In this document: in pieces, positions 12,709 to 23,246 of the stretch
How the letters are laid out: each line of letters starts with the position of its first letter
Position numbering within the stretch: the stretch's first letter is position 1
From: Amblyomma americanum
Taxonomy: Eukaryota > Arthropoda > Arachnida > Ixodida > Ixodidae
DNA: 64,000 nucleotides
Direction of reading: 5' to 3'
NCBI RefSeq assembly: GCF_052857255.1
Contig: NC_135505.1
Coordinates: 43,168,520-43,232,519, forward strand
Translations under genes and position numbers: made by a program
The notes under the pieces: generated by a model
What the model was told of the DNA's origin: nothing
Databases searched by the model: none
What the model saw: only the letters and a program-made list of their open reading frames with translations

Positions 12709-14337
12709 CTTCGGGAAGAAGAAGCGGGGGAAAGCATGAGACGGGAATGTATTACTTTCATGAAGAAATTTTTAATTTAGGAATACAGAGAGCAGCAGCA
12801 AATTAGGAGCGCTCATTTCTCTTCTTGATGATCAAGATACACTAACTAAGAATAACTAACTATACGTGGTTAGTTGTAGCCGTAATTATCTAGGGCTAAT
12901 GAGCATTTGTGACAAGCATAATTTACTTCTTTCGAGAGTCCAGACTTGTAATACTGCTGCATTGCTATGTTATCTTTTCGAGGACTAATGCATATCGAGC
13001 TATTGTAAAGGGTCAATGAGGACAGCACCATCAAATTTTTGTTTGCAGTACAAATAATTCCTTCTGCTTTCAGTTGGTATTTTGAGGTATGTGTGGCGTC
13101 AAAAGACGTATTAATTCCTGAGAAAAGCGGATGTAGAACTTTCTGCCTCTGGATATAAACTCTTTTAAACCAAATCGCAACAAGTTGCTTGATCGCCGCT
13201 TGAAGTGAAGGCAGCGTAGCGGCGCCTATAAAACTGCTTTAGCGCAGTGCAGTGGACATGCAAAGTGAGGCGGTCGTGGAAACATGTATATTTTATTTTC
13301 ATGTTACTGTAGTTTATAAAACTTCGCTTCTGTTGAACTTAGTGAAGACCAGTTTTTCTTCACTGTACCTATAAAGTGGTACATATTGTGTACAAGTTTA
13401 CATTTCTACCGCACTGTCTTGTCGCTTATGAGCTTGCTTGCGAAGACACTAGATTCCTAGTCTAAGCAAAAATAGTGGCAGATAACACTAGTTCAATTTG
13501 TCTGTAAACTTAACAAAATAACTACCCACACAATAGAGCAAAGACTGGCATTACTGTTTAGTTATTTGGTAGGCTGAGGGAACTGAAACATTTTTGCACT
13601 CGGCAATACAAACATAATCCAAACTATTTCCAATTCTGTGCTGGACTTCCTTGATTAGTAGAGATGGGTGAATACATTATATACCATAAAAAACAAGCCC
13701 CAGTCTTTATGGACCTGAATACATAAACAAGATTTTGATAGTCAGCTTCAAGTCTCTTGTTTACTCATTCAAATCGGCTGCCCTCAAACGCAGGGATTAT
13801 TGTAGAGAGCCGACAGTGCAATAACTGCGTTTGGGCAGGGTTCCTTAAAGTACTGGTACAGGCGGAGTAATAAAGAAACTTTAATATATTCGTATGGAGT
13901 AATATGAAAACTTTAAAGTGCTCTTCACTTACTGCCTCTTCCTGTCTACTTAAAATAACTGCAATATACGCTCAGCCACCATTATAAAGCAAACTCTAAA
14001 ATCTCTTTTCCTGGTTGAGAAGAAAGTACTTTGTGCAGTTCATAATTATTTATTTCATGCAAAGATCAGTCGTCTTTTCAGATTCCCTATTTTTTGCTTA
14101 TGTCAAGCGGAAAGAGACGAGAATATCTCTTTTCAAAGTATTTACCTCCTTTCACAACGAATCCTAGACATCCGTAAACATAAAGCTATGACGCATGATT
14201 TTGCCAACTCTCATAGACTATCGCCCATCGAAGGTAGTGGTACACGCTTCCATATTTAAAAAAAATGAGTTTAAAGTCATTAGAACCCTACCTAGTTTTC
14301 ATCCCAGTAGGCCTAAGAAACATTGCTCATTATGTAT
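12709..14337 (-). other. Intron sequence between exons A and B, left part
   Basis: AT-rich, with no open frame above 60 codons and no recognised repeat. It lies between the exon 12631-12708 acceptor and the 5' LTR of the inserted Ty3 element. Confidence 0.5.
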
Positions 14338-14495
14338 TGTGACACCCATAAAAAGGCGATGAGTATTCTATGTGGTCGGCATCGCTGACTACGCAGAAGA
14401 TGAGGAGCACAAGATGGATGCGTCTCGTGCTCGGCAAGCGGACCCAGTTGTTTTCAGTCGCCCGTTGTGGTCTGAATAAAGCGCTGATCGTATCA
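14338..14495 (+). repeat. 5' LTR of Ty3/Gypsy element
   Basis: Starts TGTGACACCC and ends GTATCA, with an AATAAA signal at about 14475. It matches the 3' LTR at 19255-19413 over its whole length, with roughly 25 differences and one indel by eye (about 84% identity). The insertion is therefore old. I found no convincing 4-6 bp target-site duplication (flanks tgtat and atacc). Confidence 0.85.
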
Positions 14496-14516
14496 TCTTG
14501 GTAGAAGATGCCGGGT
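14496..14516 (+). other. Candidate primer-binding site
   Basis: The sequence tcttggtagaagatgccggg directly follows the 5' LTR. It contains TGG, which could pair with a tRNA 3' CCA end. I cannot name the tRNA. Confidence 0.3.
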
Positions 14517-15747
14517 ATACAGGTTCCTTGGAAGACAGATCCCCAGCTTCATATTCGCCGCAGACGTCGAATTTTGGTCTGCCCCCTTTTGTGACCATGT
14601 CCCTGGACGGCGATGCTCCGAGGTCTGTGCCCAGAAGTTTGCGGCAGCATTACCGCGAGCCACGCTCGTTCGCGGGCTCAACCAGCGACGACGTCGATAA
14701 ATGGCGCACCCACTACCAACTGGTGAGTCGCAACCATAAGGGTAACTTCTCCGCCCAGCTTGCCTACGTCGTGTTTTTCCTAACCGACATGGCCTTAAAG
14801 TGGTGCGACGACCACGAGGCTTCTTCCACGACATAAGATTTCTTTGTAGAGGAGCTCAAGAAGTGCTCCGGTGAATCTGTTGCGAAGAAGAAGCGGGCTG
14901 AACAAGCACATTCGCAAAGTGCTCAGCTTCCCAGTGGAACATGTACGAATTATACTGAGGAAATCGCAGTTATGCAAGGTCGTCTCTCCTGTCATGACAG
15001 AGGAGGACAAAATTGGCCATTTACTTAAAGGGTTCGCCGAAGACGTCTATAACTTTCTTATCAGAAAAGAAAGTCTCGAGTCTGTGCTTGACGTCATTAA
15101 GCAGTGGCGCACATTTGAGACATTGAAAATGCGTCGCATCACACCGAAATTTGGACGTTTGGCAAGGGAAGACGACGGTGGCAGCTGTATACGCAACATC
15201 GTCATGTGATCTCGCTCCCACAATATGCCAGATCGTTCGCGAAGAGTTGACCAGGTCGCTGGAACTCACTTGGAGTTCCGCAGCGTTCCCTCCTGTGCAT
15301 CCCACGCGCCCTACTCCGCCAGCCGCAGTTAACGCAGCGCACTTTGAGGAGCATCGGGTACCCCGAGGGCTGCGGCCGAGGAGCATACCACGATCGCCCC
15401 CGGACGACCGGTCCCGCTTTTACCAGCCTATGCCGGCCACATACGACGAGAACTGGCCCCTATCATGTGTGTTACCGTTTGGACAACCCGGTCACATCTC
15501 GCAATTTTGTCCCCGCCGACGACAACCATCGCGTTACGGCACCTCTACCTATATTTCGTGGCCGGATTACCAAGCCGCTACTTCTCTGTACACACCCTAC
15601 CCGCATGATTCTGGCAACCCACGGACTGCACAAATACGGAATCGTTCGCCGGCATCGGAGGGAAGTGTGACACCGCCTCCAGTTTTTCGCACTTGTCGAT
15701 CTCCATCACCCCTACGCCGCTTCTCCTCGCTTTCGCCGGAACACTAG
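14498..15747 (+). pseudogene. Ty3/Gypsy gag, frameshifted
   Basis: Gag-like sequence is spread over three frames: 14498-14836, 14871-15209 and 15151-15747. Recognisable blocks include MTEEDKIGHLLKGFAEDVYN, a conserved Gypsy capsid helix, and the TICQIVREELTRS segment. A CCHC knuckle follows (FGQPGHISQFCPRR), but its first cysteine pair is not intact. A normal element would have one continuous Gag that packages its RNA into particles. The stop at 14834 and at least two frame changes make this a dead gene. Confidence 0.75.
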
Positions 15748-15769
15748 TCGGCGTGACCGATGGGGGTGA

Positions 15770-16229
15770 GGTCGCTGGAAGTCTGCCGCTGGAAGTGATA
15801 CCCTTGCCTGTAGTTATGTTACGGAACAAATTGCACGTGCTAGTGGATGGTCCACCTGTGGTGGCTTTAGTGGATACCAGTGCTACTGTTTCAGTTATGA
15901 GTGCTGTATTTAAATGTGTCCTCGGACGTAAAGTTTTCTTTCGATGGGACAAAAATGTCCAGTTTTGTAGTGTGAGTGGCCAACCGCTGCCTGCAGTTGG
16001 AGTGTGTAGTGTTAACGTTTTCTTCAGCGCGGAAATGGCGTTGCTTGCCCGGGCAACGCACGATGTTATTCTTGGCCACGACTTTTTGCAGATGTGTGCC
16101 TCTGACATCGACTGTCATGCCGGTGAGCTTAGCGTCTGCAAATGTTTCACCACTGCCCTTGTAGAAGAATTGTGCAGTAGAGAAAGGGCGTTTTGTGTTA
16201 CCCGATATCATGTCGTGCATCGTTCTTAG
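15770..16229 (+). pseudogene. Ty3/Gypsy aspartic protease remnant
   Basis: Within the frame 15693-16229, the block VVALVDTSATVSVM sits where Gypsy proteases have A-L-x-D-T-G-A. It is followed at the usual distance by HDVILGHDFLQ, matching the second conserved loop (I-L-G-x-D-F-L). The active-site glycine is replaced by serine, and the frame is separated from the RT by a shift. In an active element this protease cuts the Gag-Pol polyprotein. Confidence 0.75.
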
Positions 16230-16591
16230 GCTATATGCGTACCGATTTCCTGCTCCGATGCCACTCTCGGCGTCTTTGATGCGAGTGTGGCGCCGAACGA
16301 TTTGACCTGCATGAAGAATATCTTGGTTCCTCATGGCGTGGTTTGCGTCACCAACGGACGCGCTGAACTGTGGACAGGGAAATGTTCGATAGAATCAGTA
16401 GTTCTGCCTGAAGGCCTGAAGCGTGAGCCATGCAGCCACGACTCGCCGCTATCCGTTGCCTTGGTTATCGACGCCTTGGGCGCAGCAGCACCAGAGCTTT
16501 GTAACAAGTCGCAGTTACTTCGCAACATCGACAACTTGCTTTACACGCATCAGCGCCGTGCTCTCTTGGCCATCCCCCGTGACACACCACT

Positions 16592-17482
16592 GTGCTTGAC
16601 TTTTCACAGCCCGGCGGCCCTTCCATCCCCTCGCCTCTGACCGTGCACAGGGTTGACACTAGCGCGTCATATCGGATCAGACAAAAGCCCTACCACGTGC
16701 CACTGTCTGAACGCAAGGTGATCAATCAACAAGTGAAGGAGATGTTAACCAAAGGCGTTGTACAAAATTCCTCGAGTCCCTGGGCTGTTCTAGTAATTCT
16801 TCTTCAAGAGAAGGATAAATCATGGGGTTTCTGCGTGAATTACCGTCGTCTAAATGCTGTCACAATAAAAAACCTAAACCACCTCTCTCGAATGGACGAT
16901 GGCATCGACTGCCTTTTTTAAGCCTCCTACTGATCTTCTATTGATCTCCGGCCGGGGTATTGGCAATTTCCTATGCATGCCGCGGACAAGGAGAAAACAG
17001 CGTTTATTACACCTGCCGGCCTTTATGAATTTAACATAATGCCACTTGGCCTTAGTAACGCCCCCACCACCTTCGAGAGATTCATGGACACTCTACTCCA
17101 TGGTTTGAATTGGGAAATATGCATGTGCTACCAAGACTATGTTGTCATTTTTGTAAAGACGTTCAGTGAGCACAACGACCGGTTAGCTCTCGACCTCGAC
17201 TGTATGCGCAAAGCTGGTCTGGTGCTTAACTCTAAAAAGTTACACTTTGGTGCGCGTCAAGCGTTAGTGCTTAGACGCCTCGTTGACAAAGGCGGCGTCA
17301 GACCTGTTTCAACCCAGACTGAAGCTGTCGAGTTGTTCAAGCCACCACAGTCTGTCAAAGATTTGCGAAGTTTCTTGGGTTTGTGCTCATACTTTTTGCC
17401 GCTTTATTCATCGGTTTGCGGACATCGCATACCCTCTGAAAGGCCTTCATCAGAAAGATGTGGCTTTCGAGTGAACCGCTGA
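16592..17482 (+). pseudogene. Ty3/Gypsy reverse transcriptase
   Basis: Two frames (16592-16921 and 16973-17482) carry RT blocks: RIRQKPYHVPLSERKVINQQ, SSSPWAVLVILLQEKD, VNYRRLNAVT, then FITPAGLYEFNIMPLGLSNA and VLNSKKLHFG. The catalytic box reads CYQDYVVIF where the family has CYLDDVVIF, so the second catalytic aspartate is lost. The two frames are separated by a stop at 16919-16921. It cannot be active. Confidence 0.85.
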
Positions 17483-17522
17483 CTGCGGCGGCGCCTTTCG
17501 GCAACTGAAAATTCTTCTCACG

Positions 17523-17948
17523 TTGCATCCTGTACTTCGCTACTTCGATCTCTCCACTCCCACAGGGATTCATACCGATGCCAGCGGTGTTGTTCTCGGC
17601 GCTGTGGTCGTCCAGCACTGCGACAACAAAGAACACATTGTTGCGTATGCAAGTCGCTCGCTAAATAAGCCGGAGTGCAATTATACGCTCATCGAGCAGG
17701 AATGCCTCGCCGTCTTCTTCGCCACGCAGCGTTTCCAATTATGTCTTTACGAACGCCCGTTCACCATTGTCACCGACCATCATGCCCTCTACTGCCTCGT
17801 CAACCTTCGTGAGCCGTGTGGGCGCCTTGACTGTGGGGTCTCCGGCTACAAGACTTTGACTACGCAGTCGCATACAAGAGCGGTTGCCCGCACGCTCACG
17901 CGGACTGTCCTTCGCGGTTGCCCCTTCCTGAGACGGAGTCTGACATAG
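17523..17948 (+). pseudogene. Ty3/Gypsy RNase H
   Basis: The frame starts in RNase H sequence with THTDASGVVLGAVVVQ, the first catalytic aspartate block. It continues with AYASRSLNKPECNYTLIEQE, holding the catalytic glutamate region, and FTIVTDHHALYCL with the third acidic residue. This follows the RT in the usual Ty3 order. The frame breaks downstream where the linker to integrase should be. Confidence 0.8.
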
Positions 17949-18105
17949 ATAACTTTGACCACTGCGCTGTGTCTGTGTCAACGTGTTTTCCTGATCTCAC
18001 GACATTCAAAGTGGTACAGCAGAAAGATTAAGCCCTGCAGTCTCTCCTTGCGGAGGCTGAAGACCCCTTCGGTGCAAACCAATTCTGCTTGCGAGATGGT
18101 CTCCC

Positions 18106-18715
18106 ATGGAAGAAAAACTATTCTACAGGCCAGCGCTTCCTCCTGGCAGCTTCGAAGAGGCTGTACACCTGTCTTGCAGGTCATGCATGACGACCCTACA
18201 TCAGGCCATCTTGGGTCGGCACGCGCGCTCCATCGTATCCGCGCCATTCAAGCAAGTGAGCACAGATCTCCAGGGCCCACTTACCAAATCCTATCTTGGG
18301 AACCACTGGATAGTGGTTTGCGTTCGTTACCCTACTCGGCATTGGAAAACGGCAGTCCTATCCTCGTCTACAGCTCATCATGTGTCTTCTTGAGTCCCAG
18401 AAGTTATCATTACTTACTGACTATGATCGGTAGTTCACCACTGACGTCGTGTAGCAGCTTTTCCTTTCCTGCGCATCGCATTTTGACGTTTCTTCGCCTT
18501 ACCATCCCAAGACGAATAAGCTAACTTAGCGCAAGAACCGAACGATAACTAACATGCTGTCAATGTACGTTGATTCAAACCACAAAAACTGGGACAGCGC
18601 CCTGCCGTTCATAACCTACGCTTTCAATACCGGCCACCATGAGACTACTGGCTTCAGCCCTTTCTTTTTACTATAAGCTCGCACCCCCCCCCCTCCCACG
18701 CTACACCCTAGACAC
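18106..18715 (+). pseudogene. Ty3/Gypsy integrase remnant
   Basis: Scattered integrase pieces lie in several frames: the zinc-binding region near 18106-18190 (CRSCMTTLHQAILGRHA), the start of the catalytic core near 18250 (VSTDLQGPLTKSYLGN), and a core C-terminal remnant near 18570-18660 (WDSALPFITYAFNTGHHETT). Several shifts and stops separate them. In live elements this enzyme inserts the cDNA. The remaining 3' part is interrupted by an RTE tail at 18716. Confidence 0.75.
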
Positions 18716-18800
18716 CATCATCATCATCATCATCATCAGCCTTACTACACCCACTGCAGGGCAAAGGCCTCTCCCATGTCTCTCCAATTAACCCTATCCT
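18716..18800 (-). mobile_element. RTE-type LINE 3' tail inserted in the Ty3 element
   Basis: Read on the minus strand it is the end of an RTE element: gagagacatgggagaggcc, then ctgcagtgggtgtagt, then a run of GAT triplets. The RTE copy at 46608-47391 ends the same way. The (CAT)n run at about 18716-18738 is the microsatellite tail. Only about 80 bases were inserted, a very short 5'-truncated copy. Confidence 0.75.
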
Positions 18801-18805
18801 TACTA

Positions 18806-18847
18806 CACCATACTACCACCATACTACCATACTACCACCATACTACC
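18806..18847. repeat. Short tandem repeat (catactac units)
   Basis: Four copies of an 8-11 bp word based on catactaccac lie beside the RTE tail insertion in the Ty3 3' region. It probably expanded from Ty3 sequence at the insertion point. Confidence 0.7.
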
Positions 18848-19244
18848 TTTTTATGCGGACCCTCATGAAGGTCCCTCTATCGCCGAGACACTTTTTCTCG
18901 CCGAAGAGGCCCGGCGTCTTGCCCGCCTTCGTATTCTCGCCTCCCAAGATTGGTCCAAAGCACGGTACGATACCCACCGCTGTCACGTTACTTAAAGACC
19001 TGGTGATATGGTCTTTTTCTTGTTGTAGTGGCCTGTCAGAAAGCGAGGATTGTCCCTGAAGCTGCTGTGCCACTACGATTGACCCTATGTTCTTATTGAG
19101 CCAGTTAGCTAACTCAATCACTGCGTAGCGTGTCTCAAAGCAAAGGGCCGTTGTTTTTCATGAACTGAAGTGACTCATGCTGTCCTGCTGAAGCCATACC
19201 ATTCGCGCGGTGCTTTTAAACTCGCCCAACGGGCTTAGGTTCTG

Positions 19245-19254
19245 TAGGGGGAAG
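19245..19254 (+). other. Polypurine tract of the Ty3 element
   Basis: The purine run agggggaag lies immediately before the TGTGAC start of the 3' LTR, the expected place for the plus-strand primer. Confidence 0.7.
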
Positions 19255-19413
19255 TGTGACGCCCATAAGCAGGCGATGCCTATTCTATTTGGTCAGCATC
19301 GCTCACTACGCAGAAGATGAGGAGAACTAGTTCGATGCGTCTTGTGCTCGGCAAGTGGATCCAGCTGGTTTTCAGTCGCCCGTAGCAGTCTGAATAAATC
19401 CCAGGTCGTAACA
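19255..19413 (+). repeat. 3' LTR of Ty3/Gypsy element
   Basis: Starts TGTGACGCCC and ends GTAACA, with AATAAA near 19393. It pairs with 14338-14495. The element (14338-19413, about 5.1 kb) is plus-strand and lies in a minus-strand intron. Confidence 0.85.
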
Positions 19414-20167
19414 ATACCATTTCTGCTCGTGTCATACCTCATATATCCATGTAAATGAATATTGTGGTACATTTTCTTCCTTAACGTTTCTTAACTTCAT
19501 TTTGCTGCCAGTGATGGTCATGATGATGTCCTCAGCTTGAATAGCACATATTCACGGCAGGGGATTGGCCAGGGTGCATTGATTGACGCCGCTACAACAA
19601 GACAAAATGCTGCCAATAAAAGGCATAATATTCAACTTCTATTTTCTGTAGTGCACTTGATTTTTACCACTGTATTAATTTTATTAATATATTATGTGCA
19701 TAACTGTATTTAGTGTGCACATAGCATGTCATATATTTAGCGTGGGTAAGTTTATTCTCCATCTTTTTATCATGAACTTGTGTTCATCTTTACTAATAGC
19801 AACAGGCGCAGCTGAGCAAGACTGCTACGGCGTTTTGTTCCTACTCCGGCTGTGTGCACATTTAATATAGACGCGAATAATTATTTAGGTTTAAAAACCC
19901 TAAATACCTGTATTCGGGTTAAAGTTTTGGATATGAAGACTTCGTGCTTACTGCAATACGGTGTTTATCTGCTTTTAACGTTTGCACACATCAGTGGCCA
20001 CAGTACAACAGCATGCTAAGTTATTCTTTTTAGCCTCTGCCACAGAATATGATGACTCTAGGGAAGCATCATCATTAACACGTTTCCACTGCTCCAGATT
20101 CCCTTAAAAGCATTAGGAAAAATTCCTACATGCAAAATAAGTAAAAAAAGCTAAAATGTAAACTTAC
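19414..20167 (-). other. Intron sequence between exons A and B, right part
   Basis: AT-rich, no recognised repeat. It contains the GTAAGT donor of the upstream exon at 20167-20162. Confidence 0.5.
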
Positions 20168-20292
20168 AGCGCTGAACAGAAGCCGCAGGTAGTCCAAAAG
20201 GTATTTGTGTTCATGTCCTTGAAACTCGGCAAAAGATGATGCAAGTGCACTGCTAACAATGACGCCTGTCTCAATTGTGCCTTTTTGAGGGT
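20168..20292 (-). CDS. M13 metallopeptidase-like gene, exon A
   Basis: The 125-base exon begins after a TATCTTCCAG acceptor with two bases completing a split codon, then 41 open codons, and ends in phase 0 at a consensus GTAAGT donor. The peptide includes GTIETGVIVSSALASSFAEF and HEHKYLLDYLRLLFSA. In M13 proteins a substrate-lobe segment of this kind (beta strand with a D-x-P turn, then a Y..Y(I/V/L)..(L/I)L helix) precedes the E/D-x-x-I/L-A helix found here in the next exon. No methionine start lies in this frame, so the exon is easy to miss. It joins 12631-12708 in phase. Confidence 0.75.
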
Positions 20293-22479
20293 CTGGAAGA
20301 TACATGAGAAAATATTTACTGCAGAGTTGTTGTTTTTTTTTGCTGTCATTGCCAACCCCAAGCCAATATTAGAATGTTCAAAGGCGAGGCTCGCAGCCTC
20401 TGCTGTTGTTGCGAAGTCAGTTGACAAAAAGCACGTGGAAGACGAGCGCGCAAATTTTCCATCGATGGACGCCTAAACCTTAGAAAGGCGTCGTCTATTT
20501 CTCTACATGGTGCGCTTTTCTGAATTTTTTACCAAAGGAGCTCATCAGTGCCGCAGGTGCTTGCCGTTGAGGTGGCTGCCCTTTCTCCTCACCTCACCAC
20601 ACAACGCGCTTTTTACGTGTTTCTATTCATCTCCACGCACGCCGAGACATGAGTTATTGATTATATGAATTTACACCGCTGGTTTCTGAGCTACACGACA
20701 TATAGATCATGAGGAGGACACCAATAACAATTCCAGAGTAAGCCGCTCGCATCTGTTCTTTTCTACATAAAGCGTACAGCTCATATAAACCAGCCGATGC
20801 TTTGAAACCTGAGGAGGCGATGAAGGGCTTCAAGAACATGAAATACTACCACCAGCACGTGATGCCTTGGAGTGCAAATATATGCAAGTGTCTGAAATCT
20901 CCTGAGCCTAGCCGCAAATGAAACCCCGTCTAAAATCAAAAAGTGATTCGTGCGGATGTGAGTTGTTTGCAGAACTATGCGGAAGGAGTTTATCAATTGC
21001 TGCTGTCAGATGTTCGGTTATAACACTTCGAGACACGGACTTTGAAACGGTGCAAACGTCTTTTCAAACCATTTTCGGAAGATCAGAGGCCAGAGGTGCT
21101 TTTGCGAACGCGGTGATGTAGGCTGTATTTGAATTTTCTACCAGCTACATTGATAGGGCAATTTTTAGCATTGATAAAAGGACGGCTTTCTAAAATGAAG
21201 GAATAAACATGGGAGTCTTAAATTTTACGGTGCATCTAGGAACTGGTGCAATGTGCGGAATTCTTTTTTCCCGTCACACGTTGAAACGCATTACTAAATG
21301 ACAGTGCAGATACATTTTCCTAGCGGAAACGCCTTTGGTGATAAAAATATTATATTGAGGCATAACTGTGTTTCTTGTAAGATTAAGGTTGCCATAATTG
21401 AGCGTGGAAGTGTGCTGCATGGGTCAAATACAAAAGTTTTGGAGCGATGCTTGTTACATCTCTGAATGAACCATGTTAATAATAAGATATTCGTGACTTG
21501 AACTGTGGTAATTATGTTTCCTTGACTTACTAGTTTTTATAGTATAAGCGATGGAGTTGAAGACAACAATTTACACAAATCAGCAACAATATTTTTTCAT
21601 GGGGCACAGTAGCAGAACGTACCAAGTTCGGCACAACGACGATGGGTTGTAATTATTGATTTTTCAAATATAGAAAGACGACAGTAAAGAGGGTTTTCTA
21701 TACATGTTACTTAGCTGCACTCATGAGGTTACAAAGTTTGAAACGCGAAGCGTGATTTTCACAATGTTAGAGTATTCTGAGGCCGTTTTCGTCCATTTAT
21801 GCCAAACTGAGACAGCTTATTTAAGTTTGAAACAAACTGTCGTTTAGTTTAAGAAATGAATTTTCAGAGAAGTAGGTGCAGAAACGAAGTTTGTACAGTA
21901 ATGTATGACATATTGTTCATGCTGCCTTTTGTTGTTTTCACATGTAATTAGCAAATAAGAGTAAAAAAATCTTAGAATCCCAGGTGAGATCGAAAGGCAT
22001 TAAACAAATTTTATAGAGGCACCATGGTGTACTGCGAAGTCATGCTTAGCTTGATCTGTTGAGCTGTTTTCGCTCTGACCAGCTGAAAATCATTACTAAA
22101 GGGCTGCGTAAGGAAAGGAATTGACCTGAGTGGTTGTGAACTTTCTTTGGAGACATTTATTTTTATTGTACGGCATTCAGTTTGCGGATCATCCATGCAT
22201 CTCTGTATTTTCTAATATTTCGCAGAGTTTAAGTGTTGTTGCAGAGTTAATAGTATAGTACAGGTTCATTGAAGTAATAACCACGTTGAATAAATTCTGC
22301 TACAAATCTCTTTGGCAGGTTTTTTCTTGTGTTTTCAGGGCTGTCAATCTGGCTTGCGCTCATTGATCGTCATCTCCCTGATATGTAATTTTCTGCCAGG
22401 GGGTGCACGGAAGAATGTAGATAACATTAGAAGACGCGCGGTTGATGCTATTCTGTAGGTCGAAAATAGAGCCGCTTAC
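20293..22479 (-). other. Intron(s), with a missing exon expected
   Basis: Exon 22480-22549 ends in phase 0 while exon 20168-20292 starts with two bases of a split codon. An exon of length 3n+1 should therefore lie here, or one boundary is wrong, or the gene is broken. I did not find it. The frame at 20839-20654 has a hydrophobic stretch (SGIVIGVLLMIYM) but a poor donor. Confidence 0.4.
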
Positions 22480-22549
22480 CGTGGTTCTAACTGTAGAGTA
22501 CCTTGTTAATGCTAGAAGGTCCAACGTCTTGATTGAGAACAGAAGCTTA
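22480..22549 (-). CDS. M13 metallopeptidase-like gene, exon Y (3' end unsure)
   Basis: The 70-base exon starts after a long C/T tract ending CCGAAAG (the plus-strand G-run at about 22560) and uses a GTAAGC donor at 22479-22474. It starts with one base completing the codon split at the end of 23027-23246, then 23 codons: KLLFSIKTLDLLALTRYSTV and three more. In M13 proteins a W-P motif is followed by such a helix (LD-hydrophobic pair, then a basic/aromatic end). The frame stays open past the donor for about 39 more codons, and that extension (NSINRASSNVIYILP) also resembles the next M13 strand, so the true 3' end may be lower. Confidence 0.5.
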
Positions 22550-22559
22550 CTTTCGGCGG

Positions 22560-22579
22560 AGGGGAGGGGGGGGGGGGGT
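22560..22579 (+). repeat. G-run (C/T tract on the gene strand)
   Basis: An almost pure G run on the plus strand. On the minus strand it is the pyrimidine tract of the acceptor for exon 22480-22549, and the plus strand could form a G-quadruplex. Confidence 0.7.
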
Positions 22580-22916
22580 GTCTAGCCCTGTGTGTACTGG
22601 GATATCCGTCACGTTTTTGTAGCCTCTCATTTTCACCCTTGGTGCTTAGGAAAACATTATCTGCATGCGCTCGTTGCCAGTTAGCATAGGAAAATATTTC
22701 CACAGATTACTCAAAATATTAAGAAGGGAATCTCGAGTATTTTGTTGTAGATACAGGGGTCGTTCAGTATACTACGTCGTGTCATTGGTTTTAAGTGCGT
22801 CGCCTTATTTTATACAAATTGCTCAATAGTAAGCCTTATTCTAATAATCAGAGGATTTTTATCATCACGTAAATTTACTATAAGGGGTGCGATACTTCAG
22901 GTACTCTGTTTTGTCG

Positions 22917-23005
22917 CTACATATTCTTCTGCGAAGCACTTTCTGTTACTTATTCTTCTGCGAAGCAGTTTCCACTACATATTCTTCTGCGAAGCACTGC
23001 CACTC
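22917..23005. repeat. 29-bp minisatellite, three copies
   Basis: The word tattcttctgcgaagca starts at 22922, 22951 and 22980, giving a 29-bp period with few differences. It lies in the intron right after exon 23027-23246. Confidence 0.85.
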
Positions 23006-23026
23006 CTGCAAGCATGCTTTGCTTAC

Positions 23027-23246
23027 GGTATCTTGTATGACGGCCAGTGAATTGTGTTTTTATAGATCTGTACGTTCTCTGTAGAGCCTGGTTTAAGGTG
23101 GCGATTTTTTTGAACAAACAGCAGTGTGGAGAAAATATTGCACCCGTGTGTTATGAAATATTGCGCCACACGAAAGATTTTAGTGTCAAAAATTTGTTCT
23201 CCTCTATGAGTTTTGTCTGTATGGCGCATATACATGCGTGATTTGC
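23027..23246 (-). CDS. M13 metallopeptidase-like gene, exon X
   Basis: The 220-base exon has a strong AATTTCTTTTCAG acceptor above 23246 and a GTAAGC donor at 23026-23021. It contains 72 open codons, with two bases of a split codon at each end. The peptide includes TKIFRVAQYFITHGC and NTIHWPSYKI. M13 proteins have a K-x-x-x-x-Y/F-x-x-C block, then 25 to 35 residues, then a W-P motif; both are present at that spacing, and the cysteine matches a conserved disulfide position. Its last two bases complete a codon with the first base of 22480-22549. The exon before it must end in phase 1. Confidence 0.65.

Noticed and set aside
20654..20839. Minus-strand frame with a hydrophobic segment, considered as a signal-anchor exon of the M13-like gene
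   Set aside because: The donor (GTGTAAAT) is poor, and M13 order would need this exon far upstream of the exons at 23 kb.
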